From: Nonomuraea glycinis
GTDB lineage: Bacteria; Actinomycetota; Actinomycetes; Streptosporangiales; Streptosporangiaceae
Reading direction: 5' to 3'
Length of the DNA: 64,000 nucleotides
Assembly: GCF_014646515.1 (NCBI RefSeq)
Contig: NZ_BMNK01000003.1
Coordinates: forward strand, 1 to 64,000
The notes under the pieces: generated by a model
Databases searched by the model: none
Told to the model about the DNA's origin: nothing
Seen by the model: the letters and a program-made list of their open reading frames with translations, nothing else
Shown: piece after piece, positions 24,639 to 33,070 of the stretch
How positions within the stretch are numbered: the stretch's first letter is position 1
Layout of the letters: every line of letters starts with the position of its first letter
Made by a program: the position numbers and the translations under genes

Positions 24639-26150
24639 ATGACGAAGAAATGGGCCAGTCTCGCCGTCGCGTGCCTGGCCACTCTCCTGCTCTCACTGGA
24701 CCTCACGGTGCTGCACCTCGCCCTGCCGAGGCTGGTGGCCGACCTCGGCGCGAGCGCCACCGAGCTCCTGTGGATCGGCGACGTCTACGGCTTCGCGCTG
24801 GCCGGCCTGCTCATCACCATGGGCAACCTCGGTGACCGCGTCGGGCGCAAGCGGCTGCTGCTCATCGGCACGGTGGCCTTCGGCGCCGCCTCCGCGCTCA
24901 CCGCCGTCGCGCCCAGCCCGGAGCTGCTCATCGCGGCCCGGGCGCTGCTCGGCGTGGCCGGCGCGACGATCATGCCCTCCACCTTGTCGATCATCCGGAA
25001 CGTGTTCACCGACCCGGGCGAGCGGACCGCGGCCATCGGCATCTGGAGCGGGATGAGCGCGGCCGGGTTCGCCCTGGGCCCGGTGGTCGGCGGACTTCTG
25101 CTGGACCACTTCTGGTGGGGGTCGGTGTTCCTGATCAACGTGCCGATCATGGCGATCGTGCTGGCCGGGGGCCTGATGGTGCTGCCGGAGTCGCACGACC
25201 CGGACGCCGGCCGCATCGACCTGCCGAGCGTGGCGCTCTCCTTCACCGGCGTCATCGCGGTCATCTACGCCGTCAAGGAGGCGGCCCACCAGGGCCCGGG
25301 GCACGCCGACGTGCTGGTCGCCGGGGTCGTCGGGATCGCCTGCCTGGTCGCCTTCGGCCTGCGGCAGACGCGGCTGGCCGCGCCTCTGATCGACATGCGG
25401 CTCTTCAGGCGGCGGGCGTTCTCCGCGTCGATCGGCACCAACCTGCTGGCGATCTTCGCGATGATGGCCATGTCGCTGATGTTCGCGTGGTACTTCCAGC
25501 TCGTGCTCGGCTGGTCGCCCCTGCAGGCCGGGCTGGCCACCCTGCCCGGAGGGCTGAGCGGCGCGGTCGGCGGCATCGTCGCCGCCAAGCTCATCAACCC
25601 GCTGGGCCGGAACGGGGTCGTGGCGCTCGGACTCGGCATGAACGCCGCCTCGTTCCTCTACTACAGCACGCTCGGCCTGGAGCTCACCTATCCGGTCATG
25701 CTGGGGGCCATGCTGGTCGGCGGCATGGGCGTCGGGCTGGCGTTCACCGTCAACAACGACAACGTGCTCGCCACGGTCCCCGCCCAGCGCGCGGGTGCGG
25801 CGGCCGCGGTGTCGGAGACGTCGTTCGAGCTGGGCGGGGCGCTCGGCATCGCCATCCTGGGCACCCTGCTGAACAGCGTCTACAGCGGCAGCCTCCAGAT
25901 GCCCGCCGGGATCCCGGACCAGGCGGCGAAGGAGTCGATCGCGGGGGCGCTCAGCACGGCGGAGTCGCTGCCCCCGGAGCAGGCCGGGCAGCTCATCGGG
26001 GCCGCCCGGGTGGCCTTCGTCGAGGCCGTGCACATCACCTCGCTCACCACGGCCGCGATGCTGGCGGTCGTCGCGGTGCTCGCCCTGGTCGGGCTGCGCG
26101 GCGTACCCAAGGTCATCCCCGAGGAGGTGCTGACCCGCGCGCACTCCTGA
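24639..26150 (+). CDS. MFS transporter, DHA2 (EmrB/QacA) drug-efflux type
   Basis: Proton-driven exporter of 503 residues with 14 predicted helices. It has the family A motif GNLGDRVGRKRLLLIG between helices 2 and 3, the antiporter-type motif C region GMSAAGFALGPVVGGLLLDHFWW, and LFRRRAFSASIGTNLLA in the central loop. DHA2 members such as Pur8/ActII-2-like proteins export antibiotics or dyes. It lies 35 nt after the SARP regulator, so it may export a metabolite or xenobiotic under that regulator. The GTG at 24630 is a possible earlier start, but the ATG at 24639 gives the normal short N-terminus. Convergent with the ABC binding protein gene, with a strong terminator between. Confidence 0.87.
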   Translation: MTKKWASLAVACLATLLLSLDLTVLHLALPRLVADLGASATELLWIGDVYGFALAGLLITMGNLGDRVGRKRLLLIGTVAFGAASALTAVAPSPELLIAARALLGVAGATIMPSTLSIIRNVFTDPGERTAAIGIWSGMSAAGFALGPVVGGLLLDHFWWGSVFLINVPIMAIVLAGGLMVLPESHDPDAGRIDLPSVALSFTGVIAVIYAVKEAAHQGPGHADVLVAGVVGIACLVAFGLRQTRLAAPLIDMRLFRRRAFSASIGTNLLAIFAMMAMSLMFAWYFQLVLGWSPLQAGLATLPGGLSGAVGGIVAAKLINPLGRNGVVALGLGMNAASFLYYSTLGLELTYPVMLGAMLVGGMGVGLAFTVNNDNVLATVPAQRAGAAAAVSETSFELGGALGIAILGTLLNSVYSGSLQMPAGIPDQAAKESIAGALSTAESLPPEQAGQLIGAARVAFVEAVHITSLTTAAMLAVVAVLALVGLRGVPKVIPEEVLTRAHS

Positions 26151-26167
26151 CGGGTCTTGAGCACGAT

Positions 26168-26201
26168 CGGTGGCGCGCGCCGCGTACGACGCGCGCCACC
26201 G
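26168..26201. terminator. bidirectional terminator hairpin
   Basis: A 12-bp perfect stem (26168-26179 with 26190-26201; arm CGGTGGCGCGCG) with a 10-nt loop lies between the stops of the convergent MFS (+) and binding-protein (-) genes. It can serve both transcripts. Confidence 0.75.
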
Positions 26202-26208
26202 GGGCGGC

Positions 26209-27564
26209 CTAGCCGAACAGGCCGTTGACCCGCTCGTTCGCCCCGTCCAGGGAGCTGACGTCGGCCTTGCGGGAGAAGATCGCGTCCATCGTCTCCGTCA
26301 TCGTGGCGGTGATGTCGGCCCAGTGGTCGGCGATGGGCGCCAGGTGGGTGGTGCCCTCCTCGACGTGCATGGTGAAGGGCTTGACGTCGATGCCCAGTTT
26401 GCCGAACGCCTGCTCCGCCCTGGTCCGAGCGCTCTTGATCGCCGGGAAGATGACGGCCTCGTCCGCCACGATCTCCTCCTGGCAGGCGGGCGAGCCGAGG
26501 AACTTCACCCAGGCCCACGCGGCGTCGGGGTTGTCGGTGGCGGCGGAGATGTTGTCGGCCAGGCCGTTGAAGAGGCTGGCCCGCTTGCCGGTGGGGCCGA
26601 CGGGGGTCGGGGCCAGCACCGACTTCACGCCCTTCATGTTCCAGTACGACTTGGTGTTCCAGCTACCCTCGGTGACCATCGCGTACTTGCCGGCCCCGTA
26701 GGCGTCCATCTGGTTCACCCCGGCGCCGGCGATCGCCATGCTCGGCATGTAGCCCTTGTCGATCAGGGAGGTGAACCACGTGATGGTCTCCTTGAACTTG
26801 GGGTCGGCGTAGTTGAACCGGCTGGGCCACGGGTTCTGGTCGGCGTACTGCCAGCCGTTGCTCATGGCGTACATGCTCCACTCGGTCTGGCCGAAGCCCG
26901 CGCCGCTGCCCGCCAGTCCGATGCCGTAGACGGCCACCTTCGTCTTGTCGAAGCCGGGCTCGTCACCGCGCTTGCCGTTCTTGTCCACGGTGAGGTGCGC
27001 GATGGTCTTCTCGTAGCTGCCGCCGTCCTTCGGGTTCCACTCCAGCTTCTCCATGTCCTCCGGCTTGAGGCCCGCGTCCTTGAGCAGCTCGCTGTTGTAG
27101 ATGACGGCGACCGTGTCGAAGTCCTTCGGCAGCCCGTACCTCTTGCCGTCCTTGGTGACCCACAGGTCCGCCAGGCCGTCCTGGTAGAGGGACAGGTCCA
27201 CCTTGTCCTTGGCGACCTGGTCGTCGATCGGCAGGATCGTGCCCTGGGCGGCGAAGTCGGGGTAGCGCGACAGGTGGCTGACGAACACGTCCGGGGCGGT
27301 GCCGGAGACGAAGGCGGTGGTCAGGGTGTTCCAGTAGTCGTCCCAGCCGTACTGGGTGATCTTGACCTTGTAGTTCGGGTTCGCCTTCTGGAAGGCGTCG
27401 GCGCAGGCCTGGTACTGCGGCTGCTGGGCGACGTCCCACAGCCAGTAGTCGATGGTGGCGGACTCGGCGGCGGCTTGGCCGCCTTCGGGGGCGCCGGCGC
27501 CGCAGGCGGAGAGGAGCAGCGCCGCGGTCGCGGCGGCGGCGAGTGAGCGGAGGTGTCCCTGCAT
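26209..27564 (-). CDS. ABC transporter sugar-binding lipoprotein (alpha-galactoside locus)
   Basis: Extracellular solute-binding protein (family 1) of 451 residues, anchored by a lipobox LLLSAC (Cys21). The first residues MQGHLRSLAA form the signal peptide; TAPDVFVSHLSRYPDF and MVTEGSWNT are typical of SBP_bac_1 proteins for oligosaccharides. It is the last gene of a unit running permease, permease, binding protein. A ROK regulator lies upstream and a divergent GH36 alpha-galactosidase beyond it. This context points to uptake of melibiose, raffinose or other alpha-galactosides. The start is fixed by the lipoprotein signal; the frame stays open into the permease gene. Confidence 0.85.
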   Translation of the reverse strand: MQGHLRSLAAAATAALLLSACGAGAPEGGQAAAESATIDYWLWDVAQQPQYQACADAFQKANPNYKVKITQYGWDDYWNTLTTAFVSGTAPDVFVSHLSRYPDFAAQGTILPIDDQVAKDKVDLSLYQDGLADLWVTKDGKRYGLPKDFDTVAVIYNSELLKDAGLKPEDMEKLEWNPKDGGSYEKTIAHLTVDKNGKRGDEPGFDKTKVAVYGIGLAGSGAGFGQTEWSMYAMSNGWQYADQNPWPSRFNYADPKFKETITWFTSLIDKGYMPSMAIAGAGVNQMDAYGAGKYAMVTEGSWNTKSYWNMKGVKSVLAPTPVGPTGKRASLFNGLADNISAATDNPDAAWAWVKFLGSPACQEEIVADEAVIFPAIKSARTRAEQAFGKLGIDVKPFTMHVEEGTTHLAPIADHWADITATMTETMDAIFSRKADVSSLDGANERVNGLFG

Positions 27565-27608
27565 CACAGAACCTTCTTTACGTGTGGTACCAACCAGGGG
27601 GTGGCGGC

Positions 27609-28508
27609 TTACTTGACGCCTGTGTAGCCGATCGAGTCGATGACCCTGCGGCCGAGCATGGTGAAGAGGATGATCATCGGCAGCGCCGCGAAGAGCGTGG
27701 CCGCCATGAGGCCCGCCCAGTCGGGGCTGCCCTGCGGGGTCTGGGATCGGAAGATGCCCAGGGCGACGGTGAGCACCCGGACGCTCTCGTCCTTGCCGAC
27801 CAGGAGCGGCCAGAAGTAGTCGTTCCAGCTCGTGATGTAGGTGAGGATGGCCAGCGTGGCGATCGGCGCCTTGTTGACCGGCAGGATGATGCGGAAGAAG
27901 ATCCGCACATGGCCCGCGCCGTCGATGCGCGCCGCCTCCTCCAGACTGGCGTTGACGCCCAGGAAGAACTGGCGCAGGAAGAACACCGCGAACGGCGTCA
28001 TGAGCAGGTGGGGCAGCACGATGCCGAGGTAGGTGTTGAGCAGGCCGAGATCCTTGATCAGGATGAAGTTCGGCAGCGTGGTGAAGATCGGCGGCACCAT
28101 GAGCGCGGTGAGGAAGAGCATGAAGACCGCGTCGCGGCCGGGCCACCGCATCCGGGCGAAGGCGTAGGCGGCCATCGCGCTGAAGAACACCTGCCCGGCC
28201 GTGGTGACGGTGGCGACGACGATCGAGTTGCGCAGGAAGAGCCAGAAGCTCACGGTGCCGCTGGAGCCGCCCTCGGCCACCGCCTCGGCGGTGCTGGACA
28301 GCCCGAGCACCCGCCGGTAGGCCCCGAGGGTGAAGTCGACGGGCAGCAGGTCGGTGGCGCCGGCGGCCAGCGAGCGGGTGCTGGAGAAAGAGGTGCGCAG
28401 CATCCAGTAGAAGGGGAAGAGCGTCACGATCATGACGACGACGAGCACGGCCCAGCCGGCGATCCGCCCCCAGGGGAGCCGCCCGCTGCGCGGCGAGGTG
28501 ACTGCCAT
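27609..28508 (-). CDS. carbohydrate ABC transporter permease (MalG-type)
   Basis: Inner-membrane permease of 299 residues with six helices. The binding-protein-dependent transport signature EEAARIDGAGHVRIFFRIILP (EAA loop contacting the ATPase) lies around residues 190-210. The C-terminal residue pattern GLMAATLFAALPMIILF is usual for MalG-type subunits. The ATG overlaps the stop of the upstream permease by 1-2 nt (TGATG), so they are coupled. No ATP-binding gene is present in this locus, so a shared ATPase of the MsmK/UgpC type must energise it; the one at 47795-48865 is the nearest candidate. Confidence 0.87.
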   Translation of the reverse strand: MAVTSPRSGRLPWGRIAGWAVLVVVMIVTLFPFYWMLRTSFSSTRSLAAGATDLLPVDFTLGAYRRVLGLSSTAEAVAEGGSSGTVSFWLFLRNSIVVATVTTAGQVFFSAMAAYAFARMRWPGRDAVFMLFLTALMVPPIFTTLPNFILIKDLGLLNTYLGIVLPHLLMTPFAVFFLRQFFLGVNASLEEAARIDGAGHVRIFFRIILPVNKAPIATLAILTYITSWNDYFWPLLVGKDESVRVLTVALGIFRSQTPQGSPDWAGLMAATLFAALPMIILFTMLGRRVIDSIGYTGVK

Positions 28509-29461
28509 CACGATCCCTTCAGGTCGGACTCGCCCGCCCGGCTGAGGCGGAGCTGCAGATAGGCGACCCCGGCCAGCAGCACGAACAGCACCGACGACAG
28601 GGCGGCGGCGTAGCCGAAGTGGAAGCGGGTGAAGGCCAGGTCGTAGATGTAGTAGTAGATGACCCTGGTGGCGTTGATCGGCCCGCCGCCCGTGGTGACG
28701 GCCACGGTGTCGAACACCTGGAAGGACCCGATGACGGTGAGCACCATGACCAGCGCCATGACCGGGCGCAGCAGCGGCAGGGTGACCCGCCAGAAGATCC
28801 GCCACTCGCCGGCACCGTCGATCGCGGCGGCCTCGTAGACGCTGCTCGGGATCATCTGCAGCCCGGCGAAGATCAGCAGAGCGGTGTAGCCGACATGCCG
28901 CCAGGTGTTGACCAGGGCGATGGTCGGGATGGCCAGCTCGGACTCGCCGAAGAAGGCCAGCCGGTCCACGCCGAGCCACTCCAGCCCCTGGTTGACGATG
29001 CCGAGCTGGTAGTCGAGCATCCAGAACCACACCAGGGCGACCACCACGTTGGCCACCAGGAACGGCAGCAGCACCACGCCGCGGACGAACATGGACCTGG
29101 TCAGCCGGTGCATGAGGACGGCCAGCAGGACCGACATGACGGTCTGGACGCCGATGTTGATCACCACGTACTCGGCGGTGACCACGAGCGCGTTCCAGAA
29201 CAGGTGGTCGCCGAGTAGCCGCTCGTAGTTGTCCAGCCCGATGAAGCGGGGTGGCGTGAGCACGTTGTACTGGGTCAGGCTCAGGTAGAAGGCGCGCAGG
29301 GTCGGCCAGAGGTAGAAGAGCACGAAACCGAGGGCCGCCGGTAGGACGAACGCGAGCGCGATGGGCAGGTCGCCCAGGCGCCGGCCGCGGCGGCGGGGCG
29401 GGGCGCCCCGGGACGCCGCCTCGGTCCGGCGCGGCGCGGCGTGGACGGTGTCGCTGGTCAT
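28508..29461 (-). CDS. carbohydrate ABC transporter permease (MalF-type)
   Basis: Inner-membrane permease of 317 residues: a basic N-terminal cytosolic tail (about 1-32), six helices, and the EAA loop YEAAAIDGAGEWRIFWRVTLP around residues 208-228. The YNVLTPPRFIGLDNYERLL segment after helix 1 is typical of MalF/UgpA proteins. It pairs with the next permease to form the channel of the alpha-galactoside importer. It begins 22 nt after the ROK regulator stop, so it is probably co-transcribed with the regulator. Confidence 0.88.
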   Translation of the reverse strand: MTSDTVHAAPRRTEAASRGAPPRRRGRRLGDLPIALAFVLPAALGFVLFYLWPTLRAFYLSLTQYNVLTPPRFIGLDNYERLLGDHLFWNALVVTAEYVVINIGVQTVMSVLLAVLMHRLTRSMFVRGVVLLPFLVANVVVALVWFWMLDYQLGIVNQGLEWLGVDRLAFFGESELAIPTIALVNTWRHVGYTALLIFAGLQMIPSSVYEAAAIDGAGEWRIFWRVTLPLLRPVMALVMVLTVIGSFQVFDTVAVTTGGGPINATRVIYYYIYDLAFTRFHFGYAAALSSVLFVLLAGVAYLQLRLSRAGESDLKGS

Positions 29462-29483
29462 ACAACCTCCTCGTGCCCGCCAG

Positions 29484-30647
29484 TCAGCGGTGCAGCAGCA
29501 GGTGCTGGAGAGCGGTGACCGCCGCTCCCCTGGCCCATTCGTTGAAGGCGAAGGGCTTGACGACCACCGGTACGGGGGTGGACGTCCAATGCGTGTGGCG
29601 GGCGAGCGCGGTCTGGAAGGCGTCCGCGCACACCTCGTACATGTGGACCGCCTCGCCGGACAGGATCACGAGCTCGGGGCCGGTGATGTTGGCGACGGTG
29701 GCGACGATCTGGCCGAGCGCGGTGCCGGCCTCGTCGAGCACGCGGCGGGCGACGGGGTGGCCGTCGCGGGTCTCGTCGCGGGCCATCGCCAGGCAGTCGT
29801 CGAAGGTGAGCTCGGGCCGGTCCAGCGCGGTGGCGACGGACCGGCGGATGGCCGGGGAGCTGGCGTAGGCGCGGGCGCAGCCGCGGTGGCCCTGCTCGCA
29901 CATGGGGCCGCGGTCGTCGATGGCGAGGTGACCCACCAGCCCGGTGGCGCCGGACCGCCCGGTGACCAGCCGGTCGCCGATGACCATCCCGCAGCCGATG
30001 CCGGCGCCGACGGTGATCAGGGCGAAGGAGGAATGGCCGACGCCCTCGCCGAACCACTGCTGGACGGCGGTCAGCGCGCGGACGTCGTTGTCGAGCACGG
30101 TCGGCACGGCGACGGCCTCTTCGACGAGTCTGGCCAGGGGTAGCTGGCTCCAGCCGAGGAACGGCGAGGTGTGCACGACGGGGTCGCTGGGGGTGGCCGT
30201 GCCCGCGAGGCTGATGCCGACGGCCGACAGCGGCCGGTCCTCCTCGGTCAGGTCGGCGACCGTCTGGGCGATCTGACCGAGGACGTTGTCGATGTCGTGG
30301 TCGATCAGCGTCCTTTGGGTCTCCTCCTGGATGGTGGCGGCCAGGTCGGTGCGTACGGCGTAGAGCTCGTCGGCGGTGAGCTTGATGCCGACGAACGACA
30401 TGCGGGACGCGTCGACCTGGAGGGGCTGCGAGGGCCGCCCGACGGTCGAGGGTCCCTCTCCCGTCAGTTGCTCACGCAGGTAGCCCGTCTCGATGAAGGG
30501 CTTGGTGACCTTCGTCAGCGCGGAGGGCGACAGAGCCAGCCGCCGGGCCACTTCGGCGCGGGACATGGGCCCGTGCACCAGCAGCTCGACGAAGACCGAG
30601 CGCATCGCATCGGTGAGCCGTTCACTCTGTGAGAACACGCGGCCCAT
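29484..30647 (-). CDS. ROK family transcriptional regulator
   Basis: Repressor/activator of 387 residues: an N-terminal winged helix (about 10-75, GPMSRAEVARRLALSPSALTKVTKPFIETGYL) and a sugar-kinase-like ROK domain. The zinc-type motif CEQGHRGCARAYAS and the sugar-binding GAGIGCGMVIGDRLVTG and EVGHL-like GLVGHLAIDD segments are present. ROK repressors of this kind release DNA when they bind a sugar such as an alpha-galactoside or its phosphate. The gene heads the transporter operon and is divergent from the alpha-galactosidase gene. A 26-bp imperfect inverted repeat directly before its start suggests autoregulation. Confidence 0.9.
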   Translation of the reverse strand: MGRVFSQSERLTDAMRSVFVELLVHGPMSRAEVARRLALSPSALTKVTKPFIETGYLREQLTGEGPSTVGRPSQPLQVDASRMSFVGIKLTADELYAVRTDLAATIQEETQRTLIDHDIDNVLGQIAQTVADLTEEDRPLSAVGISLAGTATPSDPVVHTSPFLGWSQLPLARLVEEAVAVPTVLDNDVRALTAVQQWFGEGVGHSSFALITVGAGIGCGMVIGDRLVTGRSGATGLVGHLAIDDRGPMCEQGHRGCARAYASSPAIRRSVATALDRPELTFDDCLAMARDETRDGHPVARRVLDEAGTALGQIVATVANITGPELVILSGEAVHMYEVCADAFQTALARHTHWTSTPVPVVVKPFAFNEWARGAAVTALQHLLLHR

Positions 30648-30658
30648 GGTTGGGTAAG

Positions 30659-30684
30659 TTCGTTCACTGTGTCAAGTAAATGAA
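30659..30684. promoter_or_regulatory. candidate ROK operator in the divergent alpha-galactosidase promoter region
   Basis: TTCGTTCACT (30659-30668) and AGTAAATGAA (30675-30684) are arms of an inverted repeat with 8 of 10 matches and a 6-nt centre. The minus strand contains TTGACA at its centre, so it overlaps a promoter reading towards the ROK gene. It lies 11 nt before the regulator start, as expected for an autoregulatory operator. Confidence 0.5.
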
Positions 30685-30736
30685 GTGATGCCCATCACAT
30701 CTGTTACCTTTCTGCGCCGTACTAGATCAAGATTCA

Positions 30737-30766
30737 TTGACCTTGTGCACTTATTGGAGCTAGTCT
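30737..30766 (+). promoter_or_regulatory. promoter of the alpha-galactosidase gene
   Basis: TTGACC (-35, 30737-30742), an 18-nt spacer and TAGTCT (-10, 30761-30766). A small perfect inverted repeat TGGAG-ctagt-CTCCA (30755-30769) overlaps the -10 and could be a repressor site. A GGGGGA SD precedes the ATG at 30804. Confidence 0.55.
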
Positions 30767-30803
30767 CCAGCCGCCTGCACACTGAAGAAGCCGGGGGACC
30801 GCC

Positions 30804-32993
30804 ATGCCCGTAACTCCTCTCGACGAGCACTGCTGGGCGATCGACACGCCTGCTTCGACGTACGTGATCCGCGTGGAGGTGGACCCGGCGACCGGGGAGG
30901 CCGCGCCGGCGCAGAAGTACTGGGGTCCGCGGCTGTCCACGGAGGCGGCCCGCCAGGTCGCCGCCGCGCGGGAGCCGCGCCGGCACGTCACGAGCTTCTC
31001 CACCCCTTCCGAGGCCGAGGAGCTGCTGCCGGTGGACGGCGGCACCCGGTGGGGGACGCCGTCCCTGCAGGTCTCCTTCGGCCACGCCCGCTCGGTCGAG
31101 CTGCGGTTCGCCGGGGCGAGCGAGCACGAGGAGGGCGGCGGCGCCCAGCGGCTGGACCTCACGCTGGCCGACGCCCATCACCCGTTCGAGGTGGTGCTGT
31201 CCATCCGGGCCCGCGAGGACACCGACGTCATCGAGCGGTGGACCACCGTGCGGCACCGGCCGGACCAGGCGGGCGAGCCGATCACCGTGACCCGGCTCGA
31301 CTCCGCCAACTGGTTCGTCCCCGACCAGGCCGGCTACCGCTACAGCGGCGTCTTCGGCGCCTGGGCGGAGGAGTTCCAGCTCCAGCGGGAGCCGCTGCCC
31401 GTCGGCGAGCTGGTCTTCACCAGCCGCCAGGGCATCACCAGCCACCAGGCGAACCCGTGGATCATGATCGACGCGGGGGCGGCGGGCGAGGAGCACGGCG
31501 AGGTGTGGGGCGTCGCCCTGGCCTGGAGCGGAAGCTGGCGGCTGACCACCACGCACCGGCCCGAGGGCGGCGTGTCCGTCTCGGCCGGCTTCGGTCACGA
31601 GGGCGTGCGCTGGACGCTCGAACCGGGCCAGGAGCTGACCGGTCCACCGGCGCTCGGGCTCTACAGCACCGCCGGGTTCGGCGCGGCGAGCAGGGCCTGG
31701 CACGAGTACGCCCGCCGCCACGTCCTGCCGACGCCCGGTGAGGAGCGGCCGGTGCTCTACAACTCCTGGGAGGCCACCGCCTTCGCCGTGACCGAGTCCG
31801 GCCAGCTGGAGCTCGCCAAGACCGCGGCCTCGCTCGGCGTCGAGCTGTTCGTCATCGACGACGGCTGGTTCGGGGCCCGCGACGACGACACCACCTCGCT
31901 GGGCGACTGGTGGCCGCACCGCGAGCGTTTCCCCGCCGGCCTGCGCGGCATGCTGGACGGCATCCGCGAGCTGGGGATGCGGGTGGGCCTGTGGGTGGAG
32001 CCGGAGATGGTCAGCCCCGACAGCGACCTCTACCGCGCCCATCCCGACTGGATCCTGCACCTGGAGCACCGGCGCAGGGACCAGAAGCGCAACCAGCTCG
32101 TGCTGAACTTCGCCCGGCGGGACATCCGCGACTGGGCGCTGGACTGGCTCGACCGGCTGGTCACCGAGCTCGACCTCGACTACTTCAAGTGGGACATGAA
32201 CCGGCCGTTCACCCAGGCCGGCTGGCCGGAGCAGGGCGCGGCGCAGGACCGGGTCTGGATCGAGCACACGCGCGGCGTCTACGACGTGCTGGACCGGCTG
32301 CGGGAGCGGCACCCCGGGCTGCGGATCGAGTCGTGCTCCGGCGGCGGCGGCCGGGTCGACCTCGGCATCCTGCGGCGCACCGACGAGGTCTGGCCCTCGG
32401 ACAACACCGACGCCAAGGACCGCCAGCAGATCCAGCACGGCTTCTCCCAGCTCTACCCGGCGAGCACGATGTCGGCCTGGGTGACCGACTCCCCCAACGT
32501 GACGACCGGCCGCGCCATGCCGCTGCGCTACCGGTTCCACGTGGCCATGGCGGGGGTGCTGGGCATCGGCGGCGACCTGCCCGAGTGGTCGCCGCAGGAG
32601 CTGGCGGAGGCGGCCGAGCTGATCGCCCAGTACAAGTCCGTGCGCCGCGTCATCCAGCACGGCGCCCAGTTCCGGCTGGCGGGCACGCCGGGGCAGGAGC
32701 GCTCGGCCGTGCAGTACGTGCTGGACGACCTGGTCGTGGCGCTGGTCTACAACCCGCTCGGCAACGCCAAGCGCGGGCCGCGCCGGCTGCGGCTGGCGGG
32801 GCTGGACCCGGAGGCGCTGTACGAGGTGGTGCTGGGCGGCGACCCTGGGGAGGGCGAGCGGGGGCGGCTCGTGCACGGGTCGCGCTGGTACGGCTCGGCC
32901 CTCATGGCGGCCGGCATCCGGCCCGCCGCCTGGGAGCCGATCGGCGCCGACTATCGCAGCGACCTGGTCGTGCTCAAGCAGGTGAGCCACTGA
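30804..32993 (+). CDS. alpha-galactosidase, GH36 family
   Basis: Retaining alpha-galactosidase of 729 residues, the standard length for bacterial GH36. It is probably cytosolic, as no signal peptide is present. An N-terminal beta-supersandwich (about 1-320) is followed by a TIM barrel (about 330-650) and a C-terminal beta domain. Catalytic residues are the nucleophile Asp464 in YFKWDMN and the acid/base Asp533 in PSDNTDA. Other GH36 landmarks are ELFVIDDGWFGARDDD, GLWVEPEMV and the CSGGGGRVD loop that binds galactose. It cleaves terminal alpha-galactose from melibiose or raffinose-family sugars brought in by the adjacent ABC importer, and is divergent from the ROK regulator. Confidence 0.93.
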   Translation: MPVTPLDEHCWAIDTPASTYVIRVEVDPATGEAAPAQKYWGPRLSTEAARQVAAAREPRRHVTSFSTPSEAEELLPVDGGTRWGTPSLQVSFGHARSVELRFAGASEHEEGGGAQRLDLTLADAHHPFEVVLSIRAREDTDVIERWTTVRHRPDQAGEPITVTRLDSANWFVPDQAGYRYSGVFGAWAEEFQLQREPLPVGELVFTSRQGITSHQANPWIMIDAGAAGEEHGEVWGVALAWSGSWRLTTTHRPEGGVSVSAGFGHEGVRWTLEPGQELTGPPALGLYSTAGFGAASRAWHEYARRHVLPTPGEERPVLYNSWEATAFAVTESGQLELAKTAASLGVELFVIDDGWFGARDDDTTSLGDWWPHRERFPAGLRGMLDGIRELGMRVGLWVEPEMVSPDSDLYRAHPDWILHLEHRRRDQKRNQLVLNFARRDIRDWALDWLDRLVTELDLDYFKWDMNRPFTQAGWPEQGAAQDRVWIEHTRGVYDVLDRLRERHPGLRIESCSGGGGRVDLGILRRTDEVWPSDNTDAKDRQQIQHGFSQLYPASTMSAWVTDSPNVTTGRAMPLRYRFHVAMAGVLGIGGDLPEWSPQELAEAAELIAQYKSVRRVIQHGAQFRLAGTPGQERSAVQYVLDDLVVALVYNPLGNAKRGPRRLRLAGLDPEALYEVVLGGDPGEGERGRLVHGSRWYGSALMAAGIRPAAWEPIGADYRSDLVVLKQVSH

Positions 32994-33010
32994 CCCTCGG
33001 GCGCGGAGGC

Positions 33011-33070
33011 GGGGCGGCGGCTTCTGAAGGTGCTGGGACAGGGGCGGCGGCTTCTAAAGGTGCTGGGACA
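33011..33070. repeat. 30-bp direct tandem duplication at the end of the hydrolase gene
   Basis: Two adjacent 30-bp copies (33011-33040 and 33041-33070) differ at a single base. The second covers the last codons and the stop of the alpha/beta-hydrolase gene (minus strand), and the first repeats that coding end just beyond the stop. At the differing base the amber stop codon in one copy is CAG in the other, so the variation sits in the stop codon itself. It looks like a recent local duplication. Confidence 0.85.

Noticed and set aside
30672..32990. 772-residue minus-strand open frame over the alpha-galactosidase
   Set aside because: Antisense shadow of the GH36 gene; no recognisable domain.
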